Of a stretch of 64,000 nt of DNA, positions 32,240 to 40,557 are shown in pieces; within the stretch, counting starts at the first letter, position 1, and the number at the start of each line of letters is the position of its first letter. This DNA is from Propioniciclava sinopodophylli (GTDB taxonomy: Bacteria > Actinomycetota > Actinomycetes > Propionibacteriales > Propionibacteriaceae): the NCBI RefSeq assembly GCF_004324755.1, contig NZ_SDMQ01000004.1, forward strand, positions 124,001 through 188,000, written 5' to 3'. The notes under the pieces are model-generated. The model saw only the letters and a list, made by a program, of their open reading frames with translations, was not told the origin of the DNA and searched no databases. The translations under genes were made by a program, and so were the position numbers.

Positions 32240-34040
32240 GGCGGGTGCGGCGCCCCTGGACCTTGGCGTACATGTCCTCGATGAGGGAGGCGAAGCGCTC
32301 CTCGACCTGGCGGCGCTTGACCTTCAGGGTCGGGGTGAGCAGGCCGTTGTCCATCGTGAACTCCTCGAGGGCGACCCGGAAGTCCTTGATGCGCTCCTGA
32401 CTGGGGAGCTTCTCGGTCAGCGCCTCGACGCGACGCCGGATCTCCTCGACAACCTCGGGCGAGTTCGCCAGCTCGGCCGCGTCGGAGAAGCGCACCTGCA
32501 GCTTCTCGGCGAGTTCCTCAAGGTGCGGCATCGACGGGCGCACCAACAGCGTCACGAACGGGCGGTTGTTACCCAGAACGACCGCGTGCTCGAACAGCGG
32601 GTCGGCCAGGATCATGCCCTCGATCGGCGCCGGGGCGATGTTCTTGCCGCCGGAGGTGACGATGATGTCCTTGATCCGGTCGGTGATGACGAGGTAGCCG
32701 TCGGTGTCGACGTAGCCGACGTCGCCGGTGTGCAACCAACCGTCGGCATCGACGGCCGCGGCGGTGGCGTCCGGGTTGTTCCAGTAGCCCTTCATGACGT
32801 TGGGGCCGCGGTACCAGATCTCGCCCTCGTCGGCGATCTTCACCTCGCCGCCCTCGATCACCCGGCCGACTGTGCCGAACTTGAACGCCGCGGGCGCGTT
32901 GAAGGACACCAGCGGGGCGGCCTCGGTGAGCCCGTAGCCCTGGCTGACGAGCATGCCGGCGGCGGAGAAGAACTCCTCGATCTCCTTGCGCAGCGGGGCG
33001 CCGCCGCAGGCCATGACCGACTTGGGCCCGCCCAGGGCGTCCCGGATGGCGGAGAACACAAGCTTGTCGGCCACCGGCAGCTGCGCGCGCAGCCAGGCCG
33101 ACGGCCGGCGTCCCTTGCGGTAGGCGTGCTGCGACTGCGCGCCGATGCCCATCGCCCACGCGAAGATCGCCTTCTTCGCCGGCGACGCTGAAACGCGCTG
33201 GTGGACGGTCGAGTAGACCTTCTCGTACAGGCGAGGCACCGACACGAACATGGATGGGCGGGCCTCGACGAGCGCCTCGGCGACGGTGCGGGCGTCCGCG
33301 ACGTAGGTGTTCAGGGCACCCGACATCAGCACCTTGAAGGTCCACGCGCGCTCGAGCGCGTGCGAGAGCGGCAGGAACGCCAGCGAGGTGTCCTCGGAGG
33401 TGATGTCGAAGAAGGCGTCCAGCGAGTCGAGCTCGAACGTGAACGCGCGGTGGGTGAGCATCGCGCCGCGCGGCTCGCCGGTCGTGCCGGAGGTGTAGAT
33501 GATCGAGGCGAGGTCGTCACCGGACGCCTCCGCCAGACGCGCCTTGGCCGTGGCGTCGGCGTCCGCCTCGACGGGCTCGGCGAGCACGTCGGCGAGGTTG
33601 CGGACGCGGTCGTCCTCGGACGTCGTGGGGTCGAACGTCCACACGCCGCGCAGTCCGGGCAACTCGCCCCAGACGGGGAAGATGCGGTCGAGCAACGTGC
33701 CGTTCTCGACGATGGCGAACACGGCACCGGAGTCCGCGGCGATGTGGCGCACCTGGTCGGGCGTGCTCGTCGGGTACACCGGAACGGTCACCGCCCGCAC
33801 CGACAGAAGCGCCAGGTCGGCGACGCTCCACTCGGGGCGGTTGTTGGACAGCAGCAGGACGCGATCACCCGGCTCGATGCCCAGGCCCACGAGGTGCGCC
33901 GCGAGCGTGGACACCTTCTCGCCGAGCTCGCGGTAGGTCTGCACCGCCCAGCCGTCACCGGCCTTGATGCGCGTGGCTGGGCGCGAGCCGTTGCGGCTGA
34001 TGGCCTCGGCGAGCCTGACCGAAAGGTGTGCGTGGTCCAT
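32232..34040 (-). CDS. Long-chain fatty-acid-CoA ligase (FadD15-like)
   Basis: 602 residues; AMP-forming acyl-CoA synthetase. The P-loop is IIYTSGTTGEPRGAMLTH, A5 motif GYGLTEAAPLV, A7 motif WLHTGDVGYVDTDGYL, and A8 DRIKDIIVTSGGKNIAPAPIE. It activates fatty acids to CoA esters. The N-terminus resembles long-chain enzymes of actinobacteria. ATG 34040 has an AAGGA ribosome-binding site. Not in an operon; a repeat array begins at its stop codon. Confidence 0.92.
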   Translation of the reverse strand: MDHAHLSVRLAEAISRNGSRPATRIKAGDGWAVQTYRELGEKVSTLAAHLVGLGIEPGDRVLLLSNNRPEWSVADLALLSVRAVTVPVYPTSTPDQVRHIAADSGAVFAIVENGTLLDRIFPVWGELPGLRGVWTFDPTTSEDDRVRNLADVLAEPVEADADATAKARLAEASGDDLASIIYTSGTTGEPRGAMLTHRAFTFELDSLDAFFDITSEDTSLAFLPLSHALERAWTFKVLMSGALNTYVADARTVAEALVEARPSMFVSVPRLYEKVYSTVHQRVSASPAKKAIFAWAMGIGAQSQHAYRKGRRPSAWLRAQLPVADKLVFSAIRDALGGPKSVMACGGAPLRKEIEEFFSAAGMLVSQGYGLTEAAPLVSFNAPAAFKFGTVGRVIEGGEVKIADEGEIWYRGPNVMKGYWNNPDATAAAVDADGWLHTGDVGYVDTDGYLVITDRIKDIIVTSGGKNIAPAPIEGMILADPLFEHAVVLGNNRPFVTLLVRPSMPHLEELAEKLQVRFSDAAELANSPEVVEEIRRRVEALTEKLPSQERIKDFRVALEEFTMDNGLLTPTLKVKRRQVEERFASLIEDMYAKVQGRRTRRP

Positions 34041-34070
34041 GTCGATACGTCCTTGTCATCAGCGAGTACC

Positions 34071-34083
34071 CCAAACTTGCCAC
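34071..34083 (-). repeat. Solitary 33-bp-family motif GTGGCAAGTTTGG
   Basis: On the minus strand this matches the opening of the 33-bp units at 27725 except for one base, in the gap between the synthetase and ACT-domain genes. Confidence 0.4.
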
Positions 34084-34125
34084 ATGCGGACGCCGCCGCG
34101 CAGGTCGGGCGCCCTGCTGGCTCCC

Positions 34126-34131
34126 TACACT
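34126..34131 (+). promoter_or_regulatory. -10 box of the ACT-domain-nfo operon
   Basis: TACACT with six bases to ATG 34138; leaderless geometry. Confidence 0.5.
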
Positions 34132-34137
34132 GCTGCC

Positions 34138-34521
34138 ATGGCCGGACTCACCAACCTGCACGGGATCCTCGGCGCCCTACGCCCGAGCGTGCGCCAGGGC
34201 TTCTTCGTCTACGTCACCGCGTCCACGCCACCGGAGGTGGACGCCCACGCCCGCATCGTCGAGGACGAAGGCGTCACGCTCGTGCTCGACCAGCCCGTCG
34301 CGGACGAGCACGGGCTGGCGTACGAGGGCGTCTTCGGCTGGATCACCCTGCAGGCGCACACTTCGCTGGAGGCCGTGGGCATCACGGCGGCCGTGTCGAC
34401 CGCGCTGTCCCGCGTCGGCATCTCCTGCAACGTGCTCGCCGGCTTCTACCACGACCACCTGCTGGTGCCGATCGACGCCGTCGACGAGGCCGTCGAGGTG
34501 CTGGGCGGGCTGGAGTCGTGA
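34138..34521 (+). CDS. ACT-domain protein
   Basis: 127 residues, predicted to be one or two ACT-like domains: LHGILGALRPSVRQGFFVYV at the start and SLEAVGITAAVSTALSRVGI followed by SCNVLAGFYHDHLLVP at the end. The family is a small free-standing ligand-binding group of unknown role, probably sensing an amino acid or similar ligand. GTGA overlap with the endonuclease IV gene shows translational coupling, but no functional link is evident. Confidence 0.75.
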   Translation: MAGLTNLHGILGALRPSVRQGFFVYVTASTPPEVDAHARIVEDEGVTLVLDQPVADEHGLAYEGVFGWITLQAHTSLEAVGITAAVSTALSRVGISCNVLAGFYHDHLLVPIDAVDEAVEVLGGLES

Positions 34522-35315
34522 CCGCCGGCTTCCACGTCGGCGCCCACTCGGACGCCGACCCGCTCGCCCACGCCGCCGCCGGCGGCTTCTCGATCATGCA
34601 GACCTTCATCGGCGACCCGCAGGCCTGGAAGGGCCACGCGGTCGACCACCCGGGCGGGGCGGCCGGCCTGAAGGCGGACGCCGAGGCCGCGGGCGTGGGC
34701 CTCTACATCCACGCGCCGTACGTGATCAACGTGGCCACCACCAACAACCGGATCCGGATCCCGTCGCGCCAGATCCTCGCGCGGCAGGTCAAGCTGGCCG
34801 CCGAGGTCGGTGCCCGCGGCGTCATCGTGCACGGCGGGCACGTGTCCGCCGGGGATGACCCGGCCGTCGGCTTCGACAACTGGCGCAAGGCGATCGAGGG
34901 GCTCGATCTCGCGGTGCCGATCCTCATCGAGAACACCGCCGGCGGCGCCAACGCGATGGCACGCCACCTCGACCGCATCGCCATGCTCTGGGACGCCGTG
35001 GGTGCGGCCGCCGGCTCGGAGAACGTCGGCTTCTGCCTGGACACCTGCCACGCGCACGCCTCAGGAATGGACCCGTCCGGCCTGGTCGACGCCATCAAGG
35101 GCATCACCGGACGCATCGACCTCGTCCACCTCAACGACTCTCGGGACGCCGCGGGTTCGGGCGCCGACCGCCACGAGGTGCTGGGCCTGGGCCAGGTCGA
35201 CCCGGAGTTCCTCGTCGAGGTGGCACGCGAGGCCGACACGGCGACGATCCTGGAGACCCCCGGCGACGCGGCGTCCCACGCCGCCCAGGTGGGTTGGCTG
35301 CGCGAGCTGCTCTGA
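34518..35315 (+). CDS. nfo: Endonuclease IV (deoxyribonuclease IV)
   Basis: AP endonuclease of 265 residues, starting at GTG 34518 which overlaps the preceding stop. Metal-site motifs: HAPYVIN, IVHGGHVSAG, ILIENTAGG, FCLDTCHAHASG and LVHLNDSRDAAGSGADRH, all matching the TIM-barrel trinuclear zinc centre. It cuts DNA 5' of abasic sites in base-excision repair. A 22-bp repeat array begins at the next base after its stop. Confidence 0.94.
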   Translation: MTAGFHVGAHSDADPLAHAAAGGFSIMQTFIGDPQAWKGHAVDHPGGAAGLKADAEAAGVGLYIHAPYVINVATTNNRIRIPSRQILARQVKLAAEVGARGVIVHGGHVSAGDDPAVGFDNWRKAIEGLDLAVPILIENTAGGANAMARHLDRIAMLWDAVGAAAGSENVGFCLDTCHAHASGMDPSGLVDAIKGITGRIDLVHLNDSRDAAGSGADRHEVLGLGQVDPEFLVEVAREADTATILETPGDAASHAAQVGWLRELL

Positions 35316-35403
35316 GGGGCTCTCGGCGCACGCAACCGGGGCTCTCGGCGCACGAAGCCGGGGCTCTCGGCGCACGCAACCGGGGCTCTGGACGCTTCGC
35401 TCC
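35316..35403 (+). repeat. Four 22-bp repeat units starting directly after the nfo stop
   Basis: Units at 35316, 35338, 35360 and 35382 open GGGGCTCTCGGCGCACG; the fourth is degenerate. The first base is the base after TGA 35313-35315. Confidence 0.93.
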
Positions 35404-35481
35404 CACGTCGTCGCGGCGGAGGGGGGTCCGAGGGATGGAACGGGCTGACATCCCGAGTGAGCGCGGAACGGCCCGGAAAGG

Positions 35482-35487
35482 TAGCCT
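35482..35487 (+). promoter_or_regulatory. -10 box of the pta-ackA operon
   Basis: TAGCCT lies six bases before GTG 35494, a leaderless arrangement just after the repeat array. Confidence 0.5.
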
Positions 35488-35493
35488 GACCCT

Positions 35494-37554
35494 GTGACTC
35501 GGAGCATCTATGTGATGGCGCCCGAGGGCCAGACAGGGAAGTCGGTCGTCGCCCTCGGCATTGTTGACGCGCTCACGCGCGAGGTCGAAACGGTCGGCGT
35601 CTTCCGGCCAATCATCCAGAGCGGTGCGAAGGACGCGATCCTCACCGCCCTACTCAGGCAGCCGGCCGTCCACCAGGAGTACGAGGAGTCCTACGGCGTC
35701 ACGTACGAGGACGTGCGTGCCAACGCCGACGAGGCCCTCGCCACGATCGTGCGGCGCTACGGCGAGATCGCCGGGCACTTCGACGCCGTGGTCATCCTCG
35801 GCTCGGACTACCGCGACGCCCTCGGCGCCCCCGAACTGGGCCTCAACGCCCGCATCGCGGCGAACCTGAACGCGCCGGTCGCTTTCACGGTGTCGGCCCG
35901 CACGCGGTCGGCCGAGGAGGTCGTCCAGTTCGCGCGCAGCTCCCTGGAGGAGCTCAAGAAGCACCACGCGCAGACGATCGCGGTCATCCCGACCCGCGTG
36001 CCGACCGGCCACGAGGCCGAGTACGCCAACGCGGTCCGTGCCGCCTGGCCCGACGTCGTGGCCGGCGTCATCCCCGACCATCGGGTGCTCGCCGCCCCGC
36101 TGCTCGGCGCGCAGGTCAAGGCCGTCGAGGGACGCCTCATCGTCGGGCGCGACGACATGCTGCAGCACGACAGCCAGACCGTGATCGTCGGCGCCATGAC
36201 GCTGCCCAACCTGCTGGCCCGCCTCGAGCCCGAGGCGACGGTCATCATGCCGGGCGACCGCACCGAGATGATCCCGGGCCTGCTGCTGGCCCAGTCGTCC
36301 GGCTCGTTCCCGCAGCTGGCCGGGCTGATCCTCACCGGCGGCTACGAGGTGCCGGAGACGATCATGCGCCTCATCACGTCCGTGCCGCACGAGCTACCCA
36401 TCGCGGTGACCGAGCTGGGCACCTACACGACCGCGGAGCGGCTGTTCCGCCTCGAGGGCATGATGACCAGCTCGGAGCGCAAGACCGAGCTCGGCCGTCG
36501 CCTGTTCTCCGAGTTCGTGGACGCCGGCGCCCTGCTGGGCGCGATGCACGTCGACCGCGCCGAGATCCGGACGCCCGTCATGTTCGAGTACCAGCTCAAC
36601 GAGATGGCCCGCCGCGACAAGCGCCGCATCGTCCTGCCCGAGTCGGGCGACGACCGCATCCTTGAGGCGGCATCCATCGTGCTGCGCCGCGGCACGGCCG
36701 ACATCATCCTGCTCGGCGACCCGACCGACGTGAAGGCCCGCGCACTGGCGTCCGGCTACTCGCTGGAGGGCGCCGAGATCATCGACATGGCCACCCCGGA
36801 GCTGGTCGAGCAGTTCTCCGAGGAGTACGCACGCCTGCGTTCGGCGAAGGGCGTCACGGTCGAGCAGGCCAAGGAGAAGATGACCGACCCGAGCTACTTC
36901 GGGACGATGATGGTCCACCTCGGGCTGGCCGACGGCATGGTGTCCGGTGCTGCCAACACGACGGCGAACACGATCCGGCCGAGCCTGGAGTTCGTGAAGA
37001 CACGCCCTGGCGTCTCCGTGGTGAGCTCGAGCTTCCTGATGTGCATGGCCGACCGGGTCGACGTGTACGGCGACTGCGCCGTCAACCCCGACCCGACCGC
37101 CGAGCAGCTCGCCGACATCGCGATCAGCTCCGCCGAGACGGCCGTGGCGTTCGGCATCGAGCCGCGCGTCGCGATGCTGTCGTACTCGACGGGCACCTCG
37201 GGCGCCGGCGCGGACGTCGACAAGGTGCGCGAGGCGACCGACCTCGTCCGCCTGCGCGCGCCCGAGCTCAAGGTCGAGGGCCCGATCCAGTTCGACGCCG
37301 CCGTCGACCCGACGGTCGGGCTGAAGAAGATGCCGGGCTCGGAGGTGGCCGGTCGCGCGACCGTGTTCATCTTCCCGGACCTGAACACGGGCAACAACAC
37401 GTACAAGGCCGTGCAGCGGTCAGCGGGCGCGCTCGCCATCGGGCCGGTCCTGCAGGGGCTCAACAAGCCCGTCAACGACCTGTCGCGCGGCGCGCTGGTC
37501 GACGACATCGTCAACACCATCGCGATCACCGCGATCCAGGCCCAGCACGGCTGA
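35494..37554 (+). CDS. pta: Phosphate acetyltransferase (long form)
   Basis: 686 residues. The N-terminal P-loop domain has MAPEGQTGKSVVALGIVDA, the middle is a DRTGG-type regulatory domain, and the C-terminal ~330 residues are the catalytic PTA_PTB domain (VVSSSFLMCMADRVDVYGDC and YSTGTSGAGADVDKV). It converts acetyl-CoA and phosphate to acetyl phosphate. ackA begins 14 bases after the stop, so they form the acetate-forming, ATP-yielding operon. Confidence 0.97.
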   Translation: MTRSIYVMAPEGQTGKSVVALGIVDALTREVETVGVFRPIIQSGAKDAILTALLRQPAVHQEYEESYGVTYEDVRANADEALATIVRRYGEIAGHFDAVVILGSDYRDALGAPELGLNARIAANLNAPVAFTVSARTRSAEEVVQFARSSLEELKKHHAQTIAVIPTRVPTGHEAEYANAVRAAWPDVVAGVIPDHRVLAAPLLGAQVKAVEGRLIVGRDDMLQHDSQTVIVGAMTLPNLLARLEPEATVIMPGDRTEMIPGLLLAQSSGSFPQLAGLILTGGYEVPETIMRLITSVPHELPIAVTELGTYTTAERLFRLEGMMTSSERKTELGRRLFSEFVDAGALLGAMHVDRAEIRTPVMFEYQLNEMARRDKRRIVLPESGDDRILEAASIVLRRGTADIILLGDPTDVKARALASGYSLEGAEIIDMATPELVEQFSEEYARLRSAKGVTVEQAKEKMTDPSYFGTMMVHLGLADGMVSGAANTTANTIRPSLEFVKTRPGVSVVSSSFLMCMADRVDVYGDCAVNPDPTAEQLADIAISSAETAVAFGIEPRVAMLSYSTGTSGAGADVDKVREATDLVRLRAPELKVEGPIQFDAAVDPTVGLKKMPGSEVAGRATVFIFPDLNTGNNTYKAVQRSAGALAIGPVLQGLNKPVNDLSRGALVDDIVNTIAITAIQAQHG

Positions 37555-37568
37555 GAAGGGACCCGACC

Positions 37569-38756
37569 ATGCCTACACCCATCCTGCTGCTCAACGCGGG
37601 GTCGAGCTCCATCAAGTACCAGGTCATCGACGCCGACAGCGAGGAGGTGCTCGCCTCCGGCCTCATCGAGCGCATCGGCCTGGACGAGGGCGTCCTCACG
37701 CACAAGCGCGCCGACGGTGAGTGGATCGCGCACGAGGACTACTCGAATCACACGCTGGCCCTGCAGGCCATGGTGGCCATGTTCCACGAGCACGGCCCCT
37801 CGCTGGACGACGTGGTGGCGGTCGGCCACCGCACCGTGCACGGCGGCGACAAGCTGACCGAGACGATGCTGATCGACGACGCAGTGGTGAACACCCTCGA
37901 GGTGCTCTCCCCGTTGGCGCCGCTGCACAACCCGCCCGGCATCGCCGGCATCCGGGGCGCGCAGAAGGCGCTTCCGGACGTCCCGCACGTGGCGATCTTC
38001 GACACGGCGTTCTTCTCGTCCCTGCCCCCCGAGGCGTACACCTACGCGATCAACGCCGAGGTGGCCGAGCAGTACGCGATCCGTCGCTACGGCTTCCACG
38101 GCACGTCGCACAACTACGTGTCACACAAGGCCGCGGAGTACCTGGGCAAGCCGTACGAGGAGGTCACCCAGATCGTCTGCCACCTGGGCAACGGGGCGTC
38201 GATCTCGGCGATCAAGAACGGCGTGGCCGTCGACACCTCCATGGGGCTCACCCCGCTGGAGGGCCTGGTCATGGGCACCCGCTCGGGCGACATCGACCCG
38301 GGCATCATCGCCTACCTGCACCGCGAGGCCGGCCTCAGCACGGACGCCATCGACACGCTGCTCAACAAGAAGTCCGGCATGGCCGGGCTCTGCGGCAAGT
38401 CCGACATGCGTGACGTCGAGGCCGCCATGGTCGCCGGCGACGAGGCCGCCACCACCGCGTGGGGCGTCTACTGTCGGCGCATCGCGGGCTACATCGGCCG
38501 CTACATCGCAATCCTGGGCGGGGTCGACTGCGTCACGTTCACCGCGGGCGTCGGCGAGAACTCGGTCGCGGTCCGCCGCGACGTGCTCTCGGGCCTCGCC
38601 CCGCTGGGCCTGGTGTACGACGCCGAGCGCAACGCCCTGCGTTCCCGCGAGCCGCGTCCGATCTCGACCGACGACTCCCCCGTCACCGTCCTGGTGATCC
38701 CGACCAACGAGGAGCTCCAGATGGCCCGCGAGGTGAAGGCGGTCATCGTCGGCTGA
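37569..38756 (+). CDS. ackA: Acetate kinase
   Basis: 395 residues, starting MPTPILLLNAGSSSIKYQV, with VVAVGHRTVHGG and RYGFHGTSHNYVSHKA, plus GVGENSVAVRRDVLSGLAPL. Converts acetyl phosphate and ADP to acetate and ATP, or the reverse. Second gene of the pta-ackA operon; ATG has the ribosome-binding-like AGAAGGGA. Confidence 0.98.
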   Translation: MPTPILLLNAGSSSIKYQVIDADSEEVLASGLIERIGLDEGVLTHKRADGEWIAHEDYSNHTLALQAMVAMFHEHGPSLDDVVAVGHRTVHGGDKLTETMLIDDAVVNTLEVLSPLAPLHNPPGIAGIRGAQKALPDVPHVAIFDTAFFSSLPPEAYTYAINAEVAEQYAIRRYGFHGTSHNYVSHKAAEYLGKPYEEVTQIVCHLGNGASISAIKNGVAVDTSMGLTPLEGLVMGTRSGDIDPGIIAYLHREAGLSTDAIDTLLNKKSGMAGLCGKSDMRDVEAAMVAGDEAATTAWGVYCRRIAGYIGRYIAILGGVDCVTFTAGVGENSVAVRRDVLSGLAPLGLVYDAERNALRSREPRPISTDDSPVTVLVIPTNEELQMAREVKAVIVG

Positions 38757-38774
38757 TCGTGGACGGGGGCGGGG

Positions 38775-38780
38775 TAGGTT
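38775..38780 (+). promoter_or_regulatory. -10 box of the SDR gene
   Basis: TAGGTT then six bases and ATG 38787; separates this gene from the pta-ackA operon. Confidence 0.5.
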
Positions 38781-38786
38781 GACGGC

Positions 38787-39554
38787 ATGACCACTGCCCT
38801 CGTCACCGGCGCGACCGCCGGCATCGGCGCCGAGTTCGCCCGCCAGCTGGCCGCCCGGGGCGACGACCTCGTCCTGGTGGCGCGCAACGCCGAGCGACTC
38901 GAGGCGTCCGCCGCCGACCTGCGGACGCGGTACGGCGTCACCGTCGAGGTGCTGATCGCCGATCTGGCCGTCCGCGAGGACGTGGCCCGCGTGGCCGACC
39001 GCCTCGCCGACCCGGGGCGTCCGGTCGACGTGCTCGTCAACAACGCCGGCTTCGGCGACCCCACCCGCCTGCTCGACGCAGACACCAGCCCGCACGAGCG
39101 CGCCCTCGACGTGATGGGCGCGGCCGTCCTGGTGCTCGGCAACACCGCAGCCCGGGCGATGGTGGCCCGCGGCCACGGCCAGGTCGTCACGGTGGCGTCC
39201 CTGTCGGCGTGGATCACCCAGGGCAGCTACTCGGCGGTGAAGTCGTTCGCGAAGCTCTACTCCGAGGCGCTCAGCAACGAGCTGCACGGCACGGGGGTCA
39301 CCGCCACGGCGTTGTGCCCCGGCTGGGTGCGCACCGAGTTCCACGAGCGGGCGGCGATCGATGCGGGCAGGATCCCCGCCCCGGTCTGGGTGAGCGCGCA
39401 GCGTTGCGTGAGCGAGTGCCTCGCCGACGCGGACGCCGGCAAGGCCATCTCGCTGCCCACCAAGCGCTGGAAGCTGGCCGCCCTCGCGCTGCAGCACCTG
39501 CCGCGCGGGGCCGTCCGGGCGATCACCCGGCAAGTCGACCGCGCCAGGAACTGA
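38787..39554 (+). CDS. Short-chain dehydrogenase/reductase
   Basis: 255 residues. NAD(P) motif TGATAGIG near the N-terminus, NNAGF in the NNAG position, and the active site S of VASLSAWITQGSYSAVKSF with the YxxxK pair. It resembles the YqjQ/DltE-like actinobacterial SDR group. Substrate unknown. A leaderless promoter and a 45-bp gap to the acyltransferase suggest separate transcription. Confidence 0.9.
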   Translation: MTTALVTGATAGIGAEFARQLAARGDDLVLVARNAERLEASAADLRTRYGVTVEVLIADLAVREDVARVADRLADPGRPVDVLVNNAGFGDPTRLLDADTSPHERALDVMGAAVLVLGNTAARAMVARGHGQVVTVASLSAWITQGSYSAVKSFAKLYSEALSNELHGTGVTATALCPGWVRTEFHERAAIDAGRIPAPVWVSAQRCVSECLADADAGKAISLPTKRWKLAALALQHLPRGAVRAITRQVDRARN

Positions 39555-39587
39555 GGCCCGAGCAGGGATGGGAGCCCCGGCGTGGTG

Positions 39588-39593
39588 CAGAAT
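39588..39593 (+). promoter_or_regulatory. -10 box deciding the acyltransferase start
   Basis: CAGAAT, six bases, then GTG 39600. It rules against the in-frame GTG at 39582. Confidence 0.4.
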
Positions 39594-39599
39594 GGTCCG

Positions 39600-40382
39600 G
39601 TGACCAGTGACCACGACGAGGCCAAGGCGAGGGACGACCTCGCCAAGTACTCTGATACCCCGCAGCGGGTGGCGCGCTTCGTGGCACAGCAGCTGATCAT
39701 GAAGCCGTACGTCTGGTCGGCGCTGACGGTGCACATCCACGGCGAGCGCCACCTGACCGACCTGAATGCCCCCTTCATCGCGATCGCCAACCACTCAAGC
39801 CACGTCGACACGACGGTGATCTATGGCGCGCTCCCCCGTCGGCTGAGTCGCAACCTGGCCGCGGGGGCGGCCGCCGACTATTTCTTCAAGAAGAAGACCT
39901 CCGCGCTGGGCACCCGCCTCTTCTTCAACGCCTACCCGGTCGACCGCGGCGGCATGAAGGGCCACGCGGGCCTGTCCGGCCGACTGCTGGACGACGGCGT
40001 CCCGCTGCTGATCTTCCCCGAGGGCACCCGATCGCGCACCGGCGCGATGGCGAAGTTCAAGATGGGCGTCGCGGCGCTGTCGATCCAGCAATCCGTACCC
40101 GTTCTCCCGATCGCGCTGGTGGGCGCCTATGCCGCCATGCCGTACGGACAGAAGTTGCCGGTGCCCGGGCGTCCGACCGTGCACGTCGTGTTCGGCAACC
40201 CGCTGCGCGCGCACCCGGGCGAGACGGTCCCGCGGTTCACCGAGCGGCTGTACAACCGGGTCGTGGAGCTGCACGACACCACCGCGCGCGCCTACGGCAT
40301 GCCGACGCAGGCCGACTTCCACCGTTCGGTCGCCCTGAAGGCCGCTGCGAAGAAGGCCAAGGACAGCTCGACCACCGACTGA
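39600..40382 (+). CDS. 1-acyl-sn-glycerol-3-phosphate acyltransferase family protein
   Basis: 260 residues from GTG 39600. PlsC/LPLAT motifs: block I IANHSSHVDT (HX4D), block II region RLFFNAYPVDRGG, block III FPEGTRSR. Transfers a fatty acyl group to a glycerophospholipid or related acceptor at the membrane. A basic Lys-rich tail ends the protein. The neighbouring synthetase-type genes are not in its operon. Confidence 0.88.
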   Translation: MTSDHDEAKARDDLAKYSDTPQRVARFVAQQLIMKPYVWSALTVHIHGERHLTDLNAPFIAIANHSSHVDTTVIYGALPRRLSRNLAAGAAADYFFKKKTSALGTRLFFNAYPVDRGGMKGHAGLSGRLLDDGVPLLIFPEGTRSRTGAMAKFKMGVAALSIQQSVPVLPIALVGAYAAMPYGQKLPVPGRPTVHVVFGNPLRAHPGETVPRFTERLYNRVVELHDTTARAYGMPTQADFHRSVALKAAAKKAKDSSTTD

Positions 40383-40386
40383 CGCC

Positions 40387-40556
40387 TCAGGGCGACCGGA
40401 GCACGCGCACGGGGTCCTTCAGCGAGGCCGACAGGGCGGGCGGTAGCTGTGCCGTCGCCGCGCCCAGCACCTGCCAGGCGACCAGCCAGCCCACCAGGGT
40501 CACGGGGGTGGCGGTGTGGGAGGCGAGCTGGTTCCTGGCCCCGGCCCGACCGAACG
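40387..40556 (-). pseudogene. Remnant of an FtsX-family ABC permease (C-terminus)
   Basis: In one minus-strand frame, just beyond the YhgE stop, codons read LVGWLVAWQVLGAATAQLPP, then LSASLKDPVRVLRSP and TGA 40387-40389. This is the last helix and the DPVRALR-type end of MacB/FtsX permeases. No start or upstream domains remain. It probably was the third gene of the MMPL-YhgE operon. The assignment rests on ~55 residues. Confidence 0.5.
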
Positions 40557-40557
40557 G

